Assembly: GCF_000383915.1 (NCBI RefSeq)
Contig: NZ_KB912942.1
Span: 6,892,413 to 6,956,412 of the forward strand
Direction of reading: 5' to 3'
Origin: Amycolatopsis benzoatilytica AK 16/65
GTDB taxonomy: Bacteria; Actinomycetota; Actinomycetes; Mycobacteriales; Pseudonocardiaceae
Length of the DNA: 64,000 nt
Shown here: positions 30,416 through 38,889 of the stretch, piece after piece
How the letters are laid out: each line of letters opens with the position of its first letter
Position numbering within the stretch: the first letter of the stretch is position 1
Translations under genes and position numbers: made by a program
The notes under the pieces: generated by a model
Seen by the model: only the letters and a program-made list of their open reading frames with translations
Database searches by the model: none
Told to the model about the DNA's origin: nothing

Positions 30416-31015
30416 TCAGGACGCCAGGTTCGCGTACACCACGATGTTGTCCTGGTAGCTGTGCTCGGCGTGGTCGAACACGCCGCCGCAGGTGATGATG
30501 CGCAGCTGCGGCTTGTCCGTGTTGCCGAAGACGGCCTGGGTCGGGAAGGTGTCCTTGGGGACCTGGTCCTTGTGGTCCACCACGAACTTCAGCTTTTTGC
30601 CGTCGCTGCGTTCGACGTACACCTCGTCGCCCGGGTTCACGTCCTTGAGCCGGTAGAAGATCCCCGGCTGGTGGTTGCCGTCCACGTGCCCGAGCACGAT
30701 CGCCGGACCAACCTCGCCCGGCACCGGCGAGAGCCGGTACCACGCGGCCTGCATCGGTTTCTTCACCGACGGCACCGAGATCTGACCGTCCTTGTTGGGC
30801 AGCACGGTGATCAGCGTCGACTTCGCGCCGATCTTCGGGATCTCGACCGAGGTCGGCCGCAGCCCGGTGAACGGCTTCGTCACCGGGACCGGCGCGCTGG
30901 CGGCCGCCGCCGCGGCCGGCGCCGGAGCGTCCGAACCGCACGCGCTCAACGACAGAAGCAGGACGCCCGCGAGCGCGGCACTCGCGAGACGACCCTGCCC
31001 GAACTTCCGGCTCAT
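30416..31015 (-). CDS. Class F sortase-like lipoprotein
   Basis: 199 residues. The signal peptide ends in LSLSAC (C26), a lipobox. The sortase core is visible from VEIPKIG through LGHVDG (H110) to RIITCGG (C176) and YQDNIVV. After the cysteine there is no arginine at all to the C-terminus; the FDR-type position reads FDH (H182), so the usual catalytic Arg appears to be missing. Expressed with the secreted protein upstream, whose stop shares one base with this ATG (TGATG). Its activity is therefore uncertain. Confidence 0.82.
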   Translation of the reverse strand: MSRKFGQGRLASAALAGVLLLSLSACGSDAPAPAAAAAASAPVPVTKPFTGLRPTSVEIPKIGAKSTLITVLPNKDGQISVPSVKKPMQAAWYRLSPVPGEVGPAIVLGHVDGNHQPGIFYRLKDVNPGDEVYVERSDGKKLKFVVDHKDQVPKDTFPTQAVFGNTDKPQLRIITCGGVFDHAEHSYQDNIVVYANLAS

Positions 31016-31719
31016 CAGGCGGCCATGCCCCCGAAGCCGGTCTCGATGCCGCGCTTCGGCGTGTACTTCACCTGCGAGTCGCCGTGCCCGCCCGTGGTGC
31101 CCGCGGAACCCGCGCCCGCACCGCCGGCCGGCGGGATGTGGCCGCCCTCAGTCGGCTTGTTGCCGCAGTCCCAGGTGGCGTAGACCGAGCCGGACTCGAA
31201 GGAGACGCCCTCGTGGCGCTTGACCAGCCAGGCCCAGTAACGGCCGTCGGTCTCGTCCTGGTGCGGGCCTTCGAGCAGGTCGAAGTCCTTGGAGTGCAGG
31301 TTGGTCGGCTCGCCGGCGGCGCACGCGATCAGCACGACGCCCATGTTGTCGTCGAGGTCGACGCCGTAGGCGGTGTTGTCCTCGTACGGCGGCTCCTCCG
31401 GAGTGGTGGTCTCGCTGGAGGTCGTGGTGGTCGGCTTGCCGGTGTCAGTGGGCTTGCCGGTCTCGGTCGGCTTGCCGGTCTCGGTCGGCTGCCCGGTCTC
31501 GGTGGGCTTGCCGGTCTCGCTCGGCTGAGTCGAGGTCGGCGCGGTCGACACCGGAGCCTCCGAACTGGCCGGGGCTTCCGAACTGGCCGGAGCTTCCACG
31601 CTGGTCGTGGCCGGGGAGGAAACCGGGGCTTCCTCCGCGCTCGCGGCCGGCACGACGGCAAGGCTGATCAGGGCACCCGCGAGCACCGCGCCCGCGAGTC
31701 TGCCCAGGGTCTTCTTCAC
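31015..31719 (-). CDS. Secreted Thr/Pro/Glu-rich repeat protein, sortase partner
   Basis: 234 residues from GTG 31719, eight bases after AGAGGGG. A signal peptide ends near AASAEE. Residues about 35-115 are disordered, with Ser/Ala/Pro runs and five copies of ETGKPT or ETGQPT. A small globular part follows, with two cysteines (VVLIACAAG and ATWDCG) that may form a disulfide. The tail is Gly-rich and ends KYTPKRGIETGFGGMAA, without the hydrophobic segment of a classical sorting signal. Translationally coupled to the sortase-like gene, so it is the best candidate for its substrate or partner. Confidence 0.8.
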   Translation of the reverse strand: MKKTLGRLAGAVLAGALISLAVVPAASAEEAPVSSPATTSVEAPASSEAPASSEAPVSTAPTSTQPSETGKPTETGQPTETGKPTETGKPTDTGKPTTTTSSETTTPEEPPYEDNTAYGVDLDDNMGVVLIACAAGEPTNLHSKDFDLLEGPHQDETDGRYWAWLVKRHEGVSFESGSVYATWDCGNKPTEGGHIPPAGGAGAGSAGTTGGHGDSQVKYTPKRGIETGFGGMAA

Positions 31720-31800
31720 GATGATTACCCCTCTGGAAAGGCGCGATGACCCCCATCGCGCCCGCTGATCCTGACGGAGGCAATGCCCGGAAGGGAAACC

Positions 31801-31832
31801 CTTTGTCCGGTGATTAACTACACCGGACAAAG
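31801..31832. promoter_or_regulatory. Perfect inverted repeat upstream of sortase operon
   Basis: CTTTGTCCGGTG and CACCGGACAAAG (12 bases each) around the AT-rich spacer ATTAACTA. It lies about 85 bases upstream of the secreted-protein start. No T-tract follows on either strand, so an operator is at least as likely as a terminator for the gene behind it. The rest of 31720-31954 shows no gene. Confidence 0.6.
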
Positions 31833-31954
31833 CGGTAACGAACGACCGCGGATCCGCGATGATTTCGCCCGTTTGCCGGTTACCGGCGGTTTGTGCTCGT
31901 ATCGTAACACCAGCGCACGAGCGGCAACCATTTTCAGTGAAGAGATTACCGAAA

Positions 31955-32986
31955 TCAGCTGAGAGCAGTCAGCAAATCCCGCCACAGGTCCTCTGGATCT
32001 TCCAGTCCGACCGAAAACCGGATCAGCCCCGGCGGAACTCGTTCCTCACCAGGCAGCCACGCGCGCCGCTCCATCAGGCTTTCCACCCCGCCGAGGCTCG
32101 TCGCCGCACGGATCAGCCGCACCGACGCGCACACCTTGTCCGCCGCTTCGGCATCGGCGACTTCGAACGCCACCATCATTCCGAAGCCCGGGTAACGCAC
32201 CTTGGTGACCGCCGGGTGTTCTGACAGCCGGGACACCAGCAGCGCGGCGGTCCGGGTCTGCTCGGCGAGCCGCACTGGAAGGGTGCGCAATCCCCGCAGC
32301 GCCAGGAAGGTTTCGAGGGCACCCGGCGTCGCACCGACCCGGGTCCGGGCCGCGCGGATCTCGTCGACAATGGTCTGGTCCTGCGCAACCACCACGCCGA
32401 GCAACAGGTCGCTGTGCCCGCCGATCAGCTTCGTGGCGCTGTGCACGACGATGTCCGCGCCGAGGCGCAGCGGTTGCTGGTGCAGCGAAGTCGCGAAGGT
32501 GTTGTCGACGACGACTCGACCGCGCGTACCGCGCGCGATGGTTTCGATGTCCATCACGTCGAGCGTCGGATTGGTCGGGGACTCAAGCCACAGAAGGTCC
32601 GCGTCGCAGTCGAGCCAGGCCTGCGTGTCCGTCGGCTCCAGCTCGACGACAGTGAGCCGGCCGAGCTCCTGCGCGTGCTTCAACACGCCGCGCGTGACGG
32701 CGTAACTGAACGTCGGCACCGCGACGGTCGACCCGACCGGCAACGCGTCGAGGACCGCGGACAGCGTGGCGACGCCAGACGCGAAGGCGACCGCCGTGCC
32801 TCCTTCGAGCGACCCGACGACTTCCTCGAACGCAGCCCAGGTTTCCGTGCCGTCAGACCGCGCGTACACCGCGTCGCCACCAGCCTCGAACGTGCTCGTA
32901 GCGACGATCGGGGTGGTCAGCGGCTGGCCGGGGCCGTGCGGCCGGCCGGCCGCGATCGCGCGGGTCCGTGGAGTCCAGTCGTCCAT
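31955..32986 (-). CDS. Trans-sulfuration PLP enzyme (cystathionine gamma-synthase/lyase family)
   Basis: 343 residues from ATG 32986. YARSDGTETWAAFEE, LESPTNPTLDV and the PLP lysine in VVHSATKLIGGHSD identify the Cys/Met metabolism fold type I family. It is about 40 residues shorter than most members, mainly in the segment before the conserved GFG motif. It could be a gamma-synthase, gamma-lyase or methionine gamma-lyase; sequence alone does not decide. No operon partner. Confidence 0.85.
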   Translation of the reverse strand: MDDWTPRTRAIAAGRPHGPGQPLTTPIVATSTFEAGGDAVYARSDGTETWAAFEEVVGSLEGGTAVAFASGVATLSAVLDALPVGSTVAVPTFSYAVTRGVLKHAQELGRLTVVELEPTDTQAWLDCDADLLWLESPTNPTLDVMDIETIARGTRGRVVVDNTFATSLHQQPLRLGADIVVHSATKLIGGHSDLLLGVVVAQDQTIVDEIRAARTRVGATPGALETFLALRGLRTLPVRLAEQTRTAALLVSRLSEHPAVTKVRYPGFGMMVAFEVADAEAADKVCASVRLIRAATSLGGVESLMERRAWLPGEERVPPGLIRFSVGLEDPEDLWRDLLTALS

Positions 32987-33049
32987 GCGGACACGGTAAG
33001 CGGTTCGGCGCCGGAACGGCAGGGCGACGTAGATCACCCGGCCGAAACG

Positions 33050-33100
33050 CCGTGAAGGGAACATTGAGGGACTCAGAGTCCGTCAATGTTCCCTTCACGG
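33050..33100. repeat. Family A intergenic palindrome, copy 4
   Basis: CCGTGAAGGGAACATTGA arm and near-perfect complement around GACTCAGAGTC. The most regular copy in the window, placed between the 3' end of the acylase gene and the 5' side of the PLP gene, both on the minus strand. Confidence 0.85.
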
Positions 33101-33111
33101 AACGACTGGCG

Positions 33112-36100
33112 TCAGTGCGCGTAGATCTCGAACTCGTACAGCGAGTACCCGTACTTAGTCCCGCGCTGCACACCCTGCATCCGCACGAACCGGGCGTCCG
33201 ACGGCTGGAACGACACGTTGTCCGTCCCGCCGTTCCCGTCCGTCACCGAAACCGCGTCGCGCCAGTCGGTTCCGTCCGAGGACAGCTGGATCCGGTAGCC
33301 CTTCGCGTACGCCTTCTCCCACGACAGCACCACCCGCGCGACCTGCTGCACCGAACCGAGGTCGACGGTGATCGACTGGTTGTCGCTCCAGTCGCTCGCC
33401 CACCGCGTGCTCTGGTTGCCGTCGACCGCGTTCGAAGCCGGCGAGTTGTAGAACCCGGTCTCCACGCTGGAGGCGTTCACCGGCTTGCCCGCCGCGAGGT
33501 TCGAGACGTTGTCGCCGCGGTGCGCCGGGTATTCCACGACCTGCTGGAACGTCGGGCGGTTCTGCGTGCTGATCTTGCCGTGCGTGATGCCGCCCAGCGG
33601 ACGCTGGATGACGGTGTCCGCGCACCACTGGTCGCCTGCCGAGCAGTCGCCGTCGCCGGGGTAGACAGTGGTGGCGGGCTGCGCGGCGGCCGCGGTCAGC
33701 GAGTCGACCAGCGTGGTGCGGCAGGCGGTCAGGTCGCCGTTGCCGCAGAACTTCGCACCCAGCGGACCGGCCACCGGCTGGCCCAGCACCGAGCGGATGT
33801 CCTTGCTGACGTAGCCCCACCAGCCGTGCTGATACGACGAACCCTGGTGCGGCTGGCCGACGTGCTTGCCCGGCGTCTCGTTCTGGAAACCGGACGGGCT
33901 TTCGTTGATCTGCAGCACGTTCGTCATCGCACCGAACGCGTCGTCGCCCATCGCCGGCTTGAACTCGCCGGTGACCAGCAGCGGCCACCACGCGTCCATG
34001 ATCCGGATCGCGTCCGCGTCGTTGTAGGTTTTGCTGCCGGCGCTGGACTCGACGCGCTGGTGCCCGTGCTCCATCCAGGTCTTCAGCTTCGCTTCGGCGT
34101 CCGCGGCCGCTCCGGTGAGCGGAGCCTTGTCGAGCACCTGCAACAGCAGCGGCAGCACCTTCTCCGCCCGCAGGTCCGCGAGCGCGGCGTCTTCCATCGC
34201 CTGGGCCAGGTTCACCCGGGTCACCTTGGTGCCGCTGGAAAGCAGTTCCTTGACCCGCGCGTCGAGCAGATCGCCGCGGTGCACTGCGGACTTGTCCGCG
34301 CCGCCGGACGCGTACTGGTCGGCCTGGGCGTTGTTCCAGCTGATGTAGTAGTCCTGGTTCACCGACTGCGGATGCTGCGAAGCCGGCGTGTACTCGGCCT
34401 GGTTGCCCGCCGGGTTCCAGCCCTTCCAGTCGAATCCGCGGTCGCCCCAGACCGGCATCATCGGGTCCACAGTGGAGTTGCGGACCGGGTTCGCGCCGGA
34501 GTTGAAGTACGCGATGTCCTTCGAGTCGGCGTAGAACCAGTTGAACGTGAAGTTCACGTCGTGCGCGGCCCGCTGGAAGTCCGCGGCCGACTTGACGAAG
34601 TCCGGGTCGTTGAATTCCTGGAACCCGAGCAGCGAGTCCACCTCGTGGAAGTACGAGGAGCGCAGCGAGGAGTACGCCACCGGCTTGCCGCCGACGGTGG
34701 CCCGCGAGGTCACCGGGCCGTACTTGGTGCGGTAGCTGCGCAGTGTGTAGGACCCGGCGGCGGTGCCGTCGGCCACCGTCGGCGACCAGGAGTTCTTGCG
34801 CTCCACGGTGTCCATCGGGATGCAGTTGCCCTGGTACAGGTAGTAGTTCGAGTCCTTGGTGGCCGGCTTCCCGCTCGGGTCGCACAGCGGCAGCGCGTAG
34901 GTGTCGATGATGTCCTGCGCCGCGGTGGTCGCGCTCCACGAGTAGTCCTGGCCGCGGCCGAGCAGCACGTACATGCTGAGCCCGGCGAACGACGCGCCGC
35001 GCGCGCTGATGCCCGGCCCCTGGATTTCCTGCAGCAGCAACAGCTGCGGCGCGAAGTAGCCGGTCTGCGGGCCGAACACGGCGACCGGGTGGCCGCTGGC
35101 GGTCTTCGCGCCGGACACGACCAGCGCGTTGGACATGCCGTGCTTTTCAGTGAGCATGTTGCCCGGGAGCACGCCGTTGTCGAACATGCCGCGCGCGGCT
35201 TCCTGGCCCTTCGGCGCGGGAACGTCGACCTTCGCCGGCTTCGCGGTCGCCGCGGATCCGGTCGGGTCGAACACGAGCTGCTGGCCGGTCACCGAGCCGT
35301 TGTCCGGCATCGCGGCGCCCTGCGGGTTCGCCGGAGTGTTGCCGTACGGGAACTTCTGCCCGTCGTGCAGGGTCTTCACGGCTTCCGGGTCGTTCGCGGC
35401 GCGGAGGCTTTCCCACACCTTTTCGCCCTGTGCGACGCCGTACTTCTCCTGCAACGCCAGCTTCGCGACCGCGTTCTGCACCTCGCCGCCGCCGCCGGCG
35501 CCGAACTGCGCGCCGACCACCGAGGCGAGCACCACCAGGTCGGTGAGCTTGAACGGTTCGATGGTGCCCGCGTTGGTGACCGCGTCGACGTGGCCGGTCA
35601 GCACGTATTCGCCCGGGAAGTAGCGTCCGTTGTGCGAGTCGGTGATGTATTTGTTGATGCCGTCGAGGTAGGCCTGCGCGTCGGCGAGCCCCTGCTTGCC
35701 GCGCGGCCCGCTTGCCGCCACCGCGTCGATCTGCTGCTGAAGTTCGTCTTCGGTGTAGGGCGCGGAGGCGAAGAAGGACTGCTCCAGCTGGCGGTTGGCT
35801 TCCGCGCCGCCGGCGTAGGAGGTCAGCTGGCCGCGGCCGACCCGGCGCATGATGTCCATGAGCCACAACCGGTCCTGCGCCGCGGCGTAGCCCGCGCCGT
35901 ACTCGGTGCCCGAACGCGTAGTGCCCTGGATGTGCGGGATCCCGGCGGCCTTGTCGCGCGTGATCGTCACGTCGTCGCGCGGCTTGACGACGCTCGCCAC
36001 CTGGTCGGCGGGGACGCCGAAGGAAGAGTCGTTGAAGAACTTGCCGATCGTGTCGGTAGTCAGCGTCTTGTACCCGCCGGCCAGGTCGGCGTACTTGCCG

Positions 36101-36330
36101 AGCTGGTCGTCGGCATGCCCGGGCTGGGTGCCGAACGCCTTGTTGGCCAGGATCTCGGCGAGCGTGGCGCTGCCGTTCTCGCCCGGCGGGAGGATGTCGT
36201 TGCACTGACCGGCGCAATAGTCATTGCCGGGCAACGCGGCGGAGGCCGGTGCCGCGGTGCCGAACTGCACGAGACCGGCCGTGAGCACGGCTACCGCGCT
36301 CGCGGCCAGAAGTGGGATGCGTCGTCGCAT
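33112..36330 (-). CDS. Secreted penicillin-acylase-family enzyme with C-terminal F5/8 (discoidin) domain
   Basis: 1072 residues from ATG 36330. A signal peptide ends near AAPASA. The Ntn-hydrolase nucleophile is the serine in KHGMSNALVVSG (about S400), followed by HPVAVFGPQTGYFAPQ, matching penicillin/acyl-homoserine-lactone acylases that self-cleave before this Ser. The residue before it is Met rather than Gly. Residues about 943-1072 are a discoidin-type domain (NAVDGNQSTRWASDW), usually a carbohydrate- or surface-binding module. The enzyme should remove acyl chains from amides outside the cell; quorum-signal or antibiotic degradation is possible but unproven. Confidence 0.9.
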   Translation of the reverse strand: MRRRIPLLAASAVAVLTAGLVQFGTAAPASAALPGNDYCAGQCNDILPPGENGSATLAEILANKAFGTQPGHADDQLGKYADLAGGYKTLTTDTIGKFFNDSSFGVPADQVASVVKPRDDVTITRDKAAGIPHIQGTTRSGTEYGAGYAAAQDRLWLMDIMRRVGRGQLTSYAGGAEANRQLEQSFFASAPYTEDELQQQIDAVAASGPRGKQGLADAQAYLDGINKYITDSHNGRYFPGEYVLTGHVDAVTNAGTIEPFKLTDLVVLASVVGAQFGAGGGGEVQNAVAKLALQEKYGVAQGEKVWESLRAANDPEAVKTLHDGQKFPYGNTPANPQGAAMPDNGSVTGQQLVFDPTGSAATAKPAKVDVPAPKGQEAARGMFDNGVLPGNMLTEKHGMSNALVVSGAKTASGHPVAVFGPQTGYFAPQLLLLQEIQGPGISARGASFAGLSMYVLLGRGQDYSWSATTAAQDIIDTYALPLCDPSGKPATKDSNYYLYQGNCIPMDTVERKNSWSPTVADGTAAGSYTLRSYRTKYGPVTSRATVGGKPVAYSSLRSSYFHEVDSLLGFQEFNDPDFVKSAADFQRAAHDVNFTFNWFYADSKDIAYFNSGANPVRNSTVDPMMPVWGDRGFDWKGWNPAGNQAEYTPASQHPQSVNQDYYISWNNAQADQYASGGADKSAVHRGDLLDARVKELLSSGTKVTRVNLAQAMEDAALADLRAEKVLPLLLQVLDKAPLTGAAADAEAKLKTWMEHGHQRVESSAGSKTYNDADAIRIMDAWWPLLVTGEFKPAMGDDAFGAMTNVLQINESPSGFQNETPGKHVGQPHQGSSYQHGWWGYVSKDIRSVLGQPVAGPLGAKFCGNGDLTACRTTLVDSLTAAAAQPATTVYPGDGDCSAGDQWCADTVIQRPLGGITHGKISTQNRPTFQQVVEYPAHRGDNVSNLAAGKPVNASSVETGFYNSPASNAVDGNQSTRWASDWSDNQSITVDLGSVQQVARVVLSWEKAYAKGYRIQLSSDGTDWRDAVSVTDGNGGTDNVSFQPSDARFVRMQGVQRGTKYGYSLYEFEIYAH

Positions 36331-36477
36331 GCGCCAGCTCCGTCCGAAAAGGATTGCCCAGGGTGACCGAGCGCACACTACCGACGGGTAAGACAGATGT
36401 GAAGACCTTTCGCGTTTCTCCCCTCGGAGGGAGTAGTCCATCCGGCGCAGCGCTCGGCCGATCGGTACGGTGACCCC

Positions 36478-36852
36478 ATGAGCGTGGAAAAGCCCCAAGT
36501 CGAGCGTCCCGACGGCCCGCCGCCCGCCGACCTCGAGATCACGGACATCACCGTCGGCGACGGCCCCGAAGCCCAGTCGGGCAACGCCGTCAGCGTCCAC
36601 TACGTCGGCGTCTCGCATTCCACCGGCGCGGAATTCGACGCGTCCTACAACCGCGGCGCACCGCTGGACTTCCAGCTCGGCGCCGGCCAGGTCATTCCCG
36701 GCTGGGACAAGGGCGTGACCGGAATGAAGGTCGGCGGCCGCCGCAAGCTGGTGATTCCGCCGCACCTGGCCTACGGCGAGCGTGGCGCGGGCGGCGTGAT
36801 CAAGCCGAACGAGACCCTGGTGTTCGTCGTCGACCTGGTCGGCGTGCGCTGA
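36478..36852 (+). CDS. FKBP-type peptidyl-prolyl isomerase
   Basis: 124 residues, single FKBP domain with VHYVGVSHSTGAEFDASYNRG, VIPGWDKGVTGMKVGGRRKL and IPPHLAYGERG, i.e. all active-site aromatics of the family. No signal peptide, so cytoplasmic. It speeds prolyl isomerisation during folding. Monocistronic, followed by a terminator-like hairpin. Confidence 0.93.
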   Translation: MSVEKPQVERPDGPPPADLEITDITVGDGPEAQSGNAVSVHYVGVSHSTGAEFDASYNRGAPLDFQLGAGQVIPGWDKGVTGMKVGGRRKLVIPPHLAYGERGAGGVIKPNETLVFVVDLVGVR

Positions 36853-36867
36853 GTCGGAGAACGCGGG

Positions 36868-36900
36868 CAGCCGGGAAAGCCCGATCGGGCAGCCCGGCTG
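36868..36900 (+). terminator. Nested hairpin after FKBP gene
   Basis: CAGCCGGG...CCCGGCTG enclosing the palindrome GCCCGATCGGGC, shortly followed by CCTTTC. Likely terminator for the FKBP gene. Confidence 0.6.
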
Positions 36901-36970
36901 GCTCGTCCTTTCGGGGGATTCCGGACACGGCTAGCTTGCAATGAGTAGTCGTTTTCCGGAGAGGAATTTC

Positions 36971-37726
36971 ATGCGTTTGCGTGCTGTCCTGACCGCCGCC
37001 CTCCTCGCCGCCGGCTCCGCGCTGGCGCTGGCCGCCCCCGCGTCCGCGGTCGCGAACGGCAGTGACGTGGCACCCGGCGAATACCCGTTCACCGCCAAGC
37101 TGTCCATGCCGGTCATCCCGCGCGCGGACGGCACTACCTACGCGAGCGGCTGCACGGGTTCGCTGATCGCTCCGCAGTGGATCATCACCGCCGGCCACTG
37201 CTTCCACGACGTGAACCGCAAGCCGGTCTCCGGTCCGGTGCCGTACGCGACGTCGGTGCTGCTCGGCGCGACCGTCGACGAACCCGGCCAGGGCGAGCGG
37301 CGCACCGTCACCGAGGTGCGGCAGTCCGGCGTCAACGACGTCGCGATCGCCAAGCTCGACGCGCCGGTCACCGACATCGCCCCGCTGACCGTCTCCCGGA
37401 CCGCGCCCGCGGCGGGCGAGCAGGTCACCCTCGCCGGATGGGGCAGCCTGACCGAGGTTTCGCCCAAGCCGTCGATGAAACTGCAGCAGGGCGCGATGCA
37501 GGTGGTCGGCTCGGACGCCACCACCGCGCAGGTGATCGGCGTCGCGCCGCAGAGCACGACCAGCGCGTGCAGCTACGACTCGGGCGCGCCGTACTTCGTC
37601 GGCTACGGCATCGGCGGCCGGCTCGTGTCGGTCGAATCGACCGGCCCGGACTGCCCGCACTCGACGCCGGAAACCACCGCCCGGGTGGACCTCCTCGCGG
37701 ACTGGATCGCTTCGCACGTCCAGTGA
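36971..37726 (+). CDS. Secreted trypsin-like serine protease (S1)
   Basis: 251 residues from ATG 36971, preceded by GGAGAGGAA. The signal peptide ends at APASA, followed directly by a VANGSD start of the mature chain with no long propeptide. Catalytic H76 (ITAGHCF), D123 (NDVAIAKLD) and S204 are present; the serine motif reads YDSGAP instead of GDSGGP. LAGWGS is conserved. Probably active but with altered oxyanion-hole surroundings. It has a close paralogue immediately downstream. Confidence 0.88.
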   Translation: MRLRAVLTAALLAAGSALALAAPASAVANGSDVAPGEYPFTAKLSMPVIPRADGTTYASGCTGSLIAPQWIITAGHCFHDVNRKPVSGPVPYATSVLLGATVDEPGQGERRTVTEVRQSGVNDVAIAKLDAPVTDIAPLTVSRTAPAAGEQVTLAGWGSLTEVSPKPSMKLQQGAMQVVGSDATTAQVIGVAPQSTTSACSYDSGAPYFVGYGIGGRLVSVESTGPDCPHSTPETTARVDLLADWIASHVQ

Positions 37727-37850
37727 CCACAAGTCCCGCGATCGGACGATTTTCGTCGCCCGTCAAGGGAATTCCGCGGCGCGGCCGGGCTCGTTAGCGT
37801 GGAAGGCCGAGTTCATCGGCGTCCGCCGGTGACCCGGACGAAGGGTCAGA

Positions 37851-38585
37851 ATGCGCCTCCGCGCCGCGGTTTCCGCAGCAGTTCTCCTGCCCATCCTCAC
37901 CGCCGCCCCGGCCCTCGCGGTCGCCAACGGCTCCGACGTCCCGGCCGGTCAGTTCGGCTTCGCCGCGAAGCTGACCATGACCGGAATCCCGTTGCCCAGC
38001 GGAAGCGCGTACTCCAGCTATTGCTCGGCCGCGCTGATCGCGCCGCAGTGGATCATCACCACCGGCCACTGCTTTCACGACGCGAACAAGAACCGGGTGT
38101 CCGGCCCGGTGCCGTACCCGACGACGGTGTCGCTCGGGCTGGTCGACGAAACCAAGGAGAAAGGCGTTCAGCGCAAGGTCACCCAGGTCCTGCAGGCCGG
38201 TCCCAACGACGTCGCGCTGGCCCAGCTGGACAGCCCGGTCACCGAGGTGACGCCGCTCGCGATCAACAGCCTGGTCCCGGGCGCGGGTCAGCGCGTCACC
38301 CTGGCCGGGTGGGGCAGCCGCACCGCGGACAACCCGGTGCCGTCCAAGCAACTGCAGCAGGGAACCATGCAGGTCGCGACGGTCGGCGCTACCACGATCG
38401 GCATCCGCGGGGTCGCCCCGCAGGCTTCCACCAGCGCCTGCGCGTACGACACCGGCGCCCCGTATTTCGCCGAGGGCAAGCTGATCTCAGTCGAGAACAA
38501 CGGCCCGGACTGCCCGCACACCGGCGCGGAAACGACGTCGCGAGTGGACATTCTCGCGGAGTGGATCGCGCAGCACACGAAGTGA
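37851..38585 (+). CDS. Trypsin-like protease paralogue with Ser-to-Thr nucleophile change
   Basis: 244 residues from ATG 37851 with a signal peptide ending near PALA and a mature start VANGSD like its neighbour. H73 (TTGHCF) and D120 (NDVALAQLD) are kept but the nucleophile position is Thr201 (YDTGAP, codon ACC). It aligns to the preceding gene along its whole length, so the pair arose by tandem duplication. A Thr nucleophile is not established for chymotrypsin-fold proteases, so this is probably a pseudoprotease, perhaps a decoy, inhibitor-binding or scaffold protein. Confidence 0.88.
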   Translation: MRLRAAVSAAVLLPILTAAPALAVANGSDVPAGQFGFAAKLTMTGIPLPSGSAYSSYCSAALIAPQWIITTGHCFHDANKNRVSGPVPYPTTVSLGLVDETKEKGVQRKVTQVLQAGPNDVALAQLDSPVTEVTPLAINSLVPGAGQRVTLAGWGSRTADNPVPSKQLQQGTMQVATVGATTIGIRGVAPQASTSACAYDTGAPYFAEGKLISVENNGPDCPHTGAETTSRVDILAEWIAQHTK

Positions 38586-38622
38586 GTACGGTGAATGGAG
38601 CCGTCTAGCCCAGGAGCGCCGG

Positions 38623-38841
38623 ATGCCTGAGCCGATCTTGACCGCTGTCGCCACCGCGCGGGCCCTGGCCGAGCGGCTCGACGAGCCCGGGAAGCAGGAT
38701 CCGAAGTTCGCGGCTGCCTTGCGGACGGAGTCCGAGGTCCACCAGGACGCTCGCGGCGGCGTGACGAACCACGTGGGCACGGTCGCCGACAGCGCGAAGG
38801 TGGTGCAGCTGCGGGACGTGCGAGGCAACATCAGCCTCTGA
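38623..38841 (+). CDS. Small protein with VVQxRDVxGxI motif
   Basis: 72 residues from ATG 38623, seven bases after AGGAGCG. The N-terminal 45 residues are a helix-prone, charged segment. The tail TNHVGTVADSAKVVQLRDVRGNISL resembles a short beta-motif (G-x-V-x2-x-V-V-Q-x-x-D-V-x-G-x-I) seen, from memory, at the ends of many actinobacterial signalling and conflict-system proteins. It stands alone here, just after the two protease paralogues, and is followed by a strong terminator. Confidence 0.7.
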   Translation: MPEPILTAVATARALAERLDEPGKQDPKFAAALRTESEVHQDARGGVTNHVGTVADSAKVVQLRDVRGNISL

Positions 38842-38846
38842 ATACC

Positions 38847-38889
38847 GAAGGCACGGGGCGCGGCCAGGAAGCTCGCGCCCCGTGCCTTC
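38847..38889 (+). terminator. Terminator after the 72-residue gene
   Basis: Perfect 16-bp stem GAAGGCACGGGGCGCG with complement and an 11-base loop, followed by TTCTTC. Begins six bases after the stop codon. Confidence 0.85.

Noticed and set aside
36971..38585. Reading the two trypsin-like genes as a toxin-antitoxin or protease-inhibitor pair
   Set aside because: They are clear paralogues of one fold; no inhibitor-type sequence is present, so only loss of catalysis in one copy is supported.
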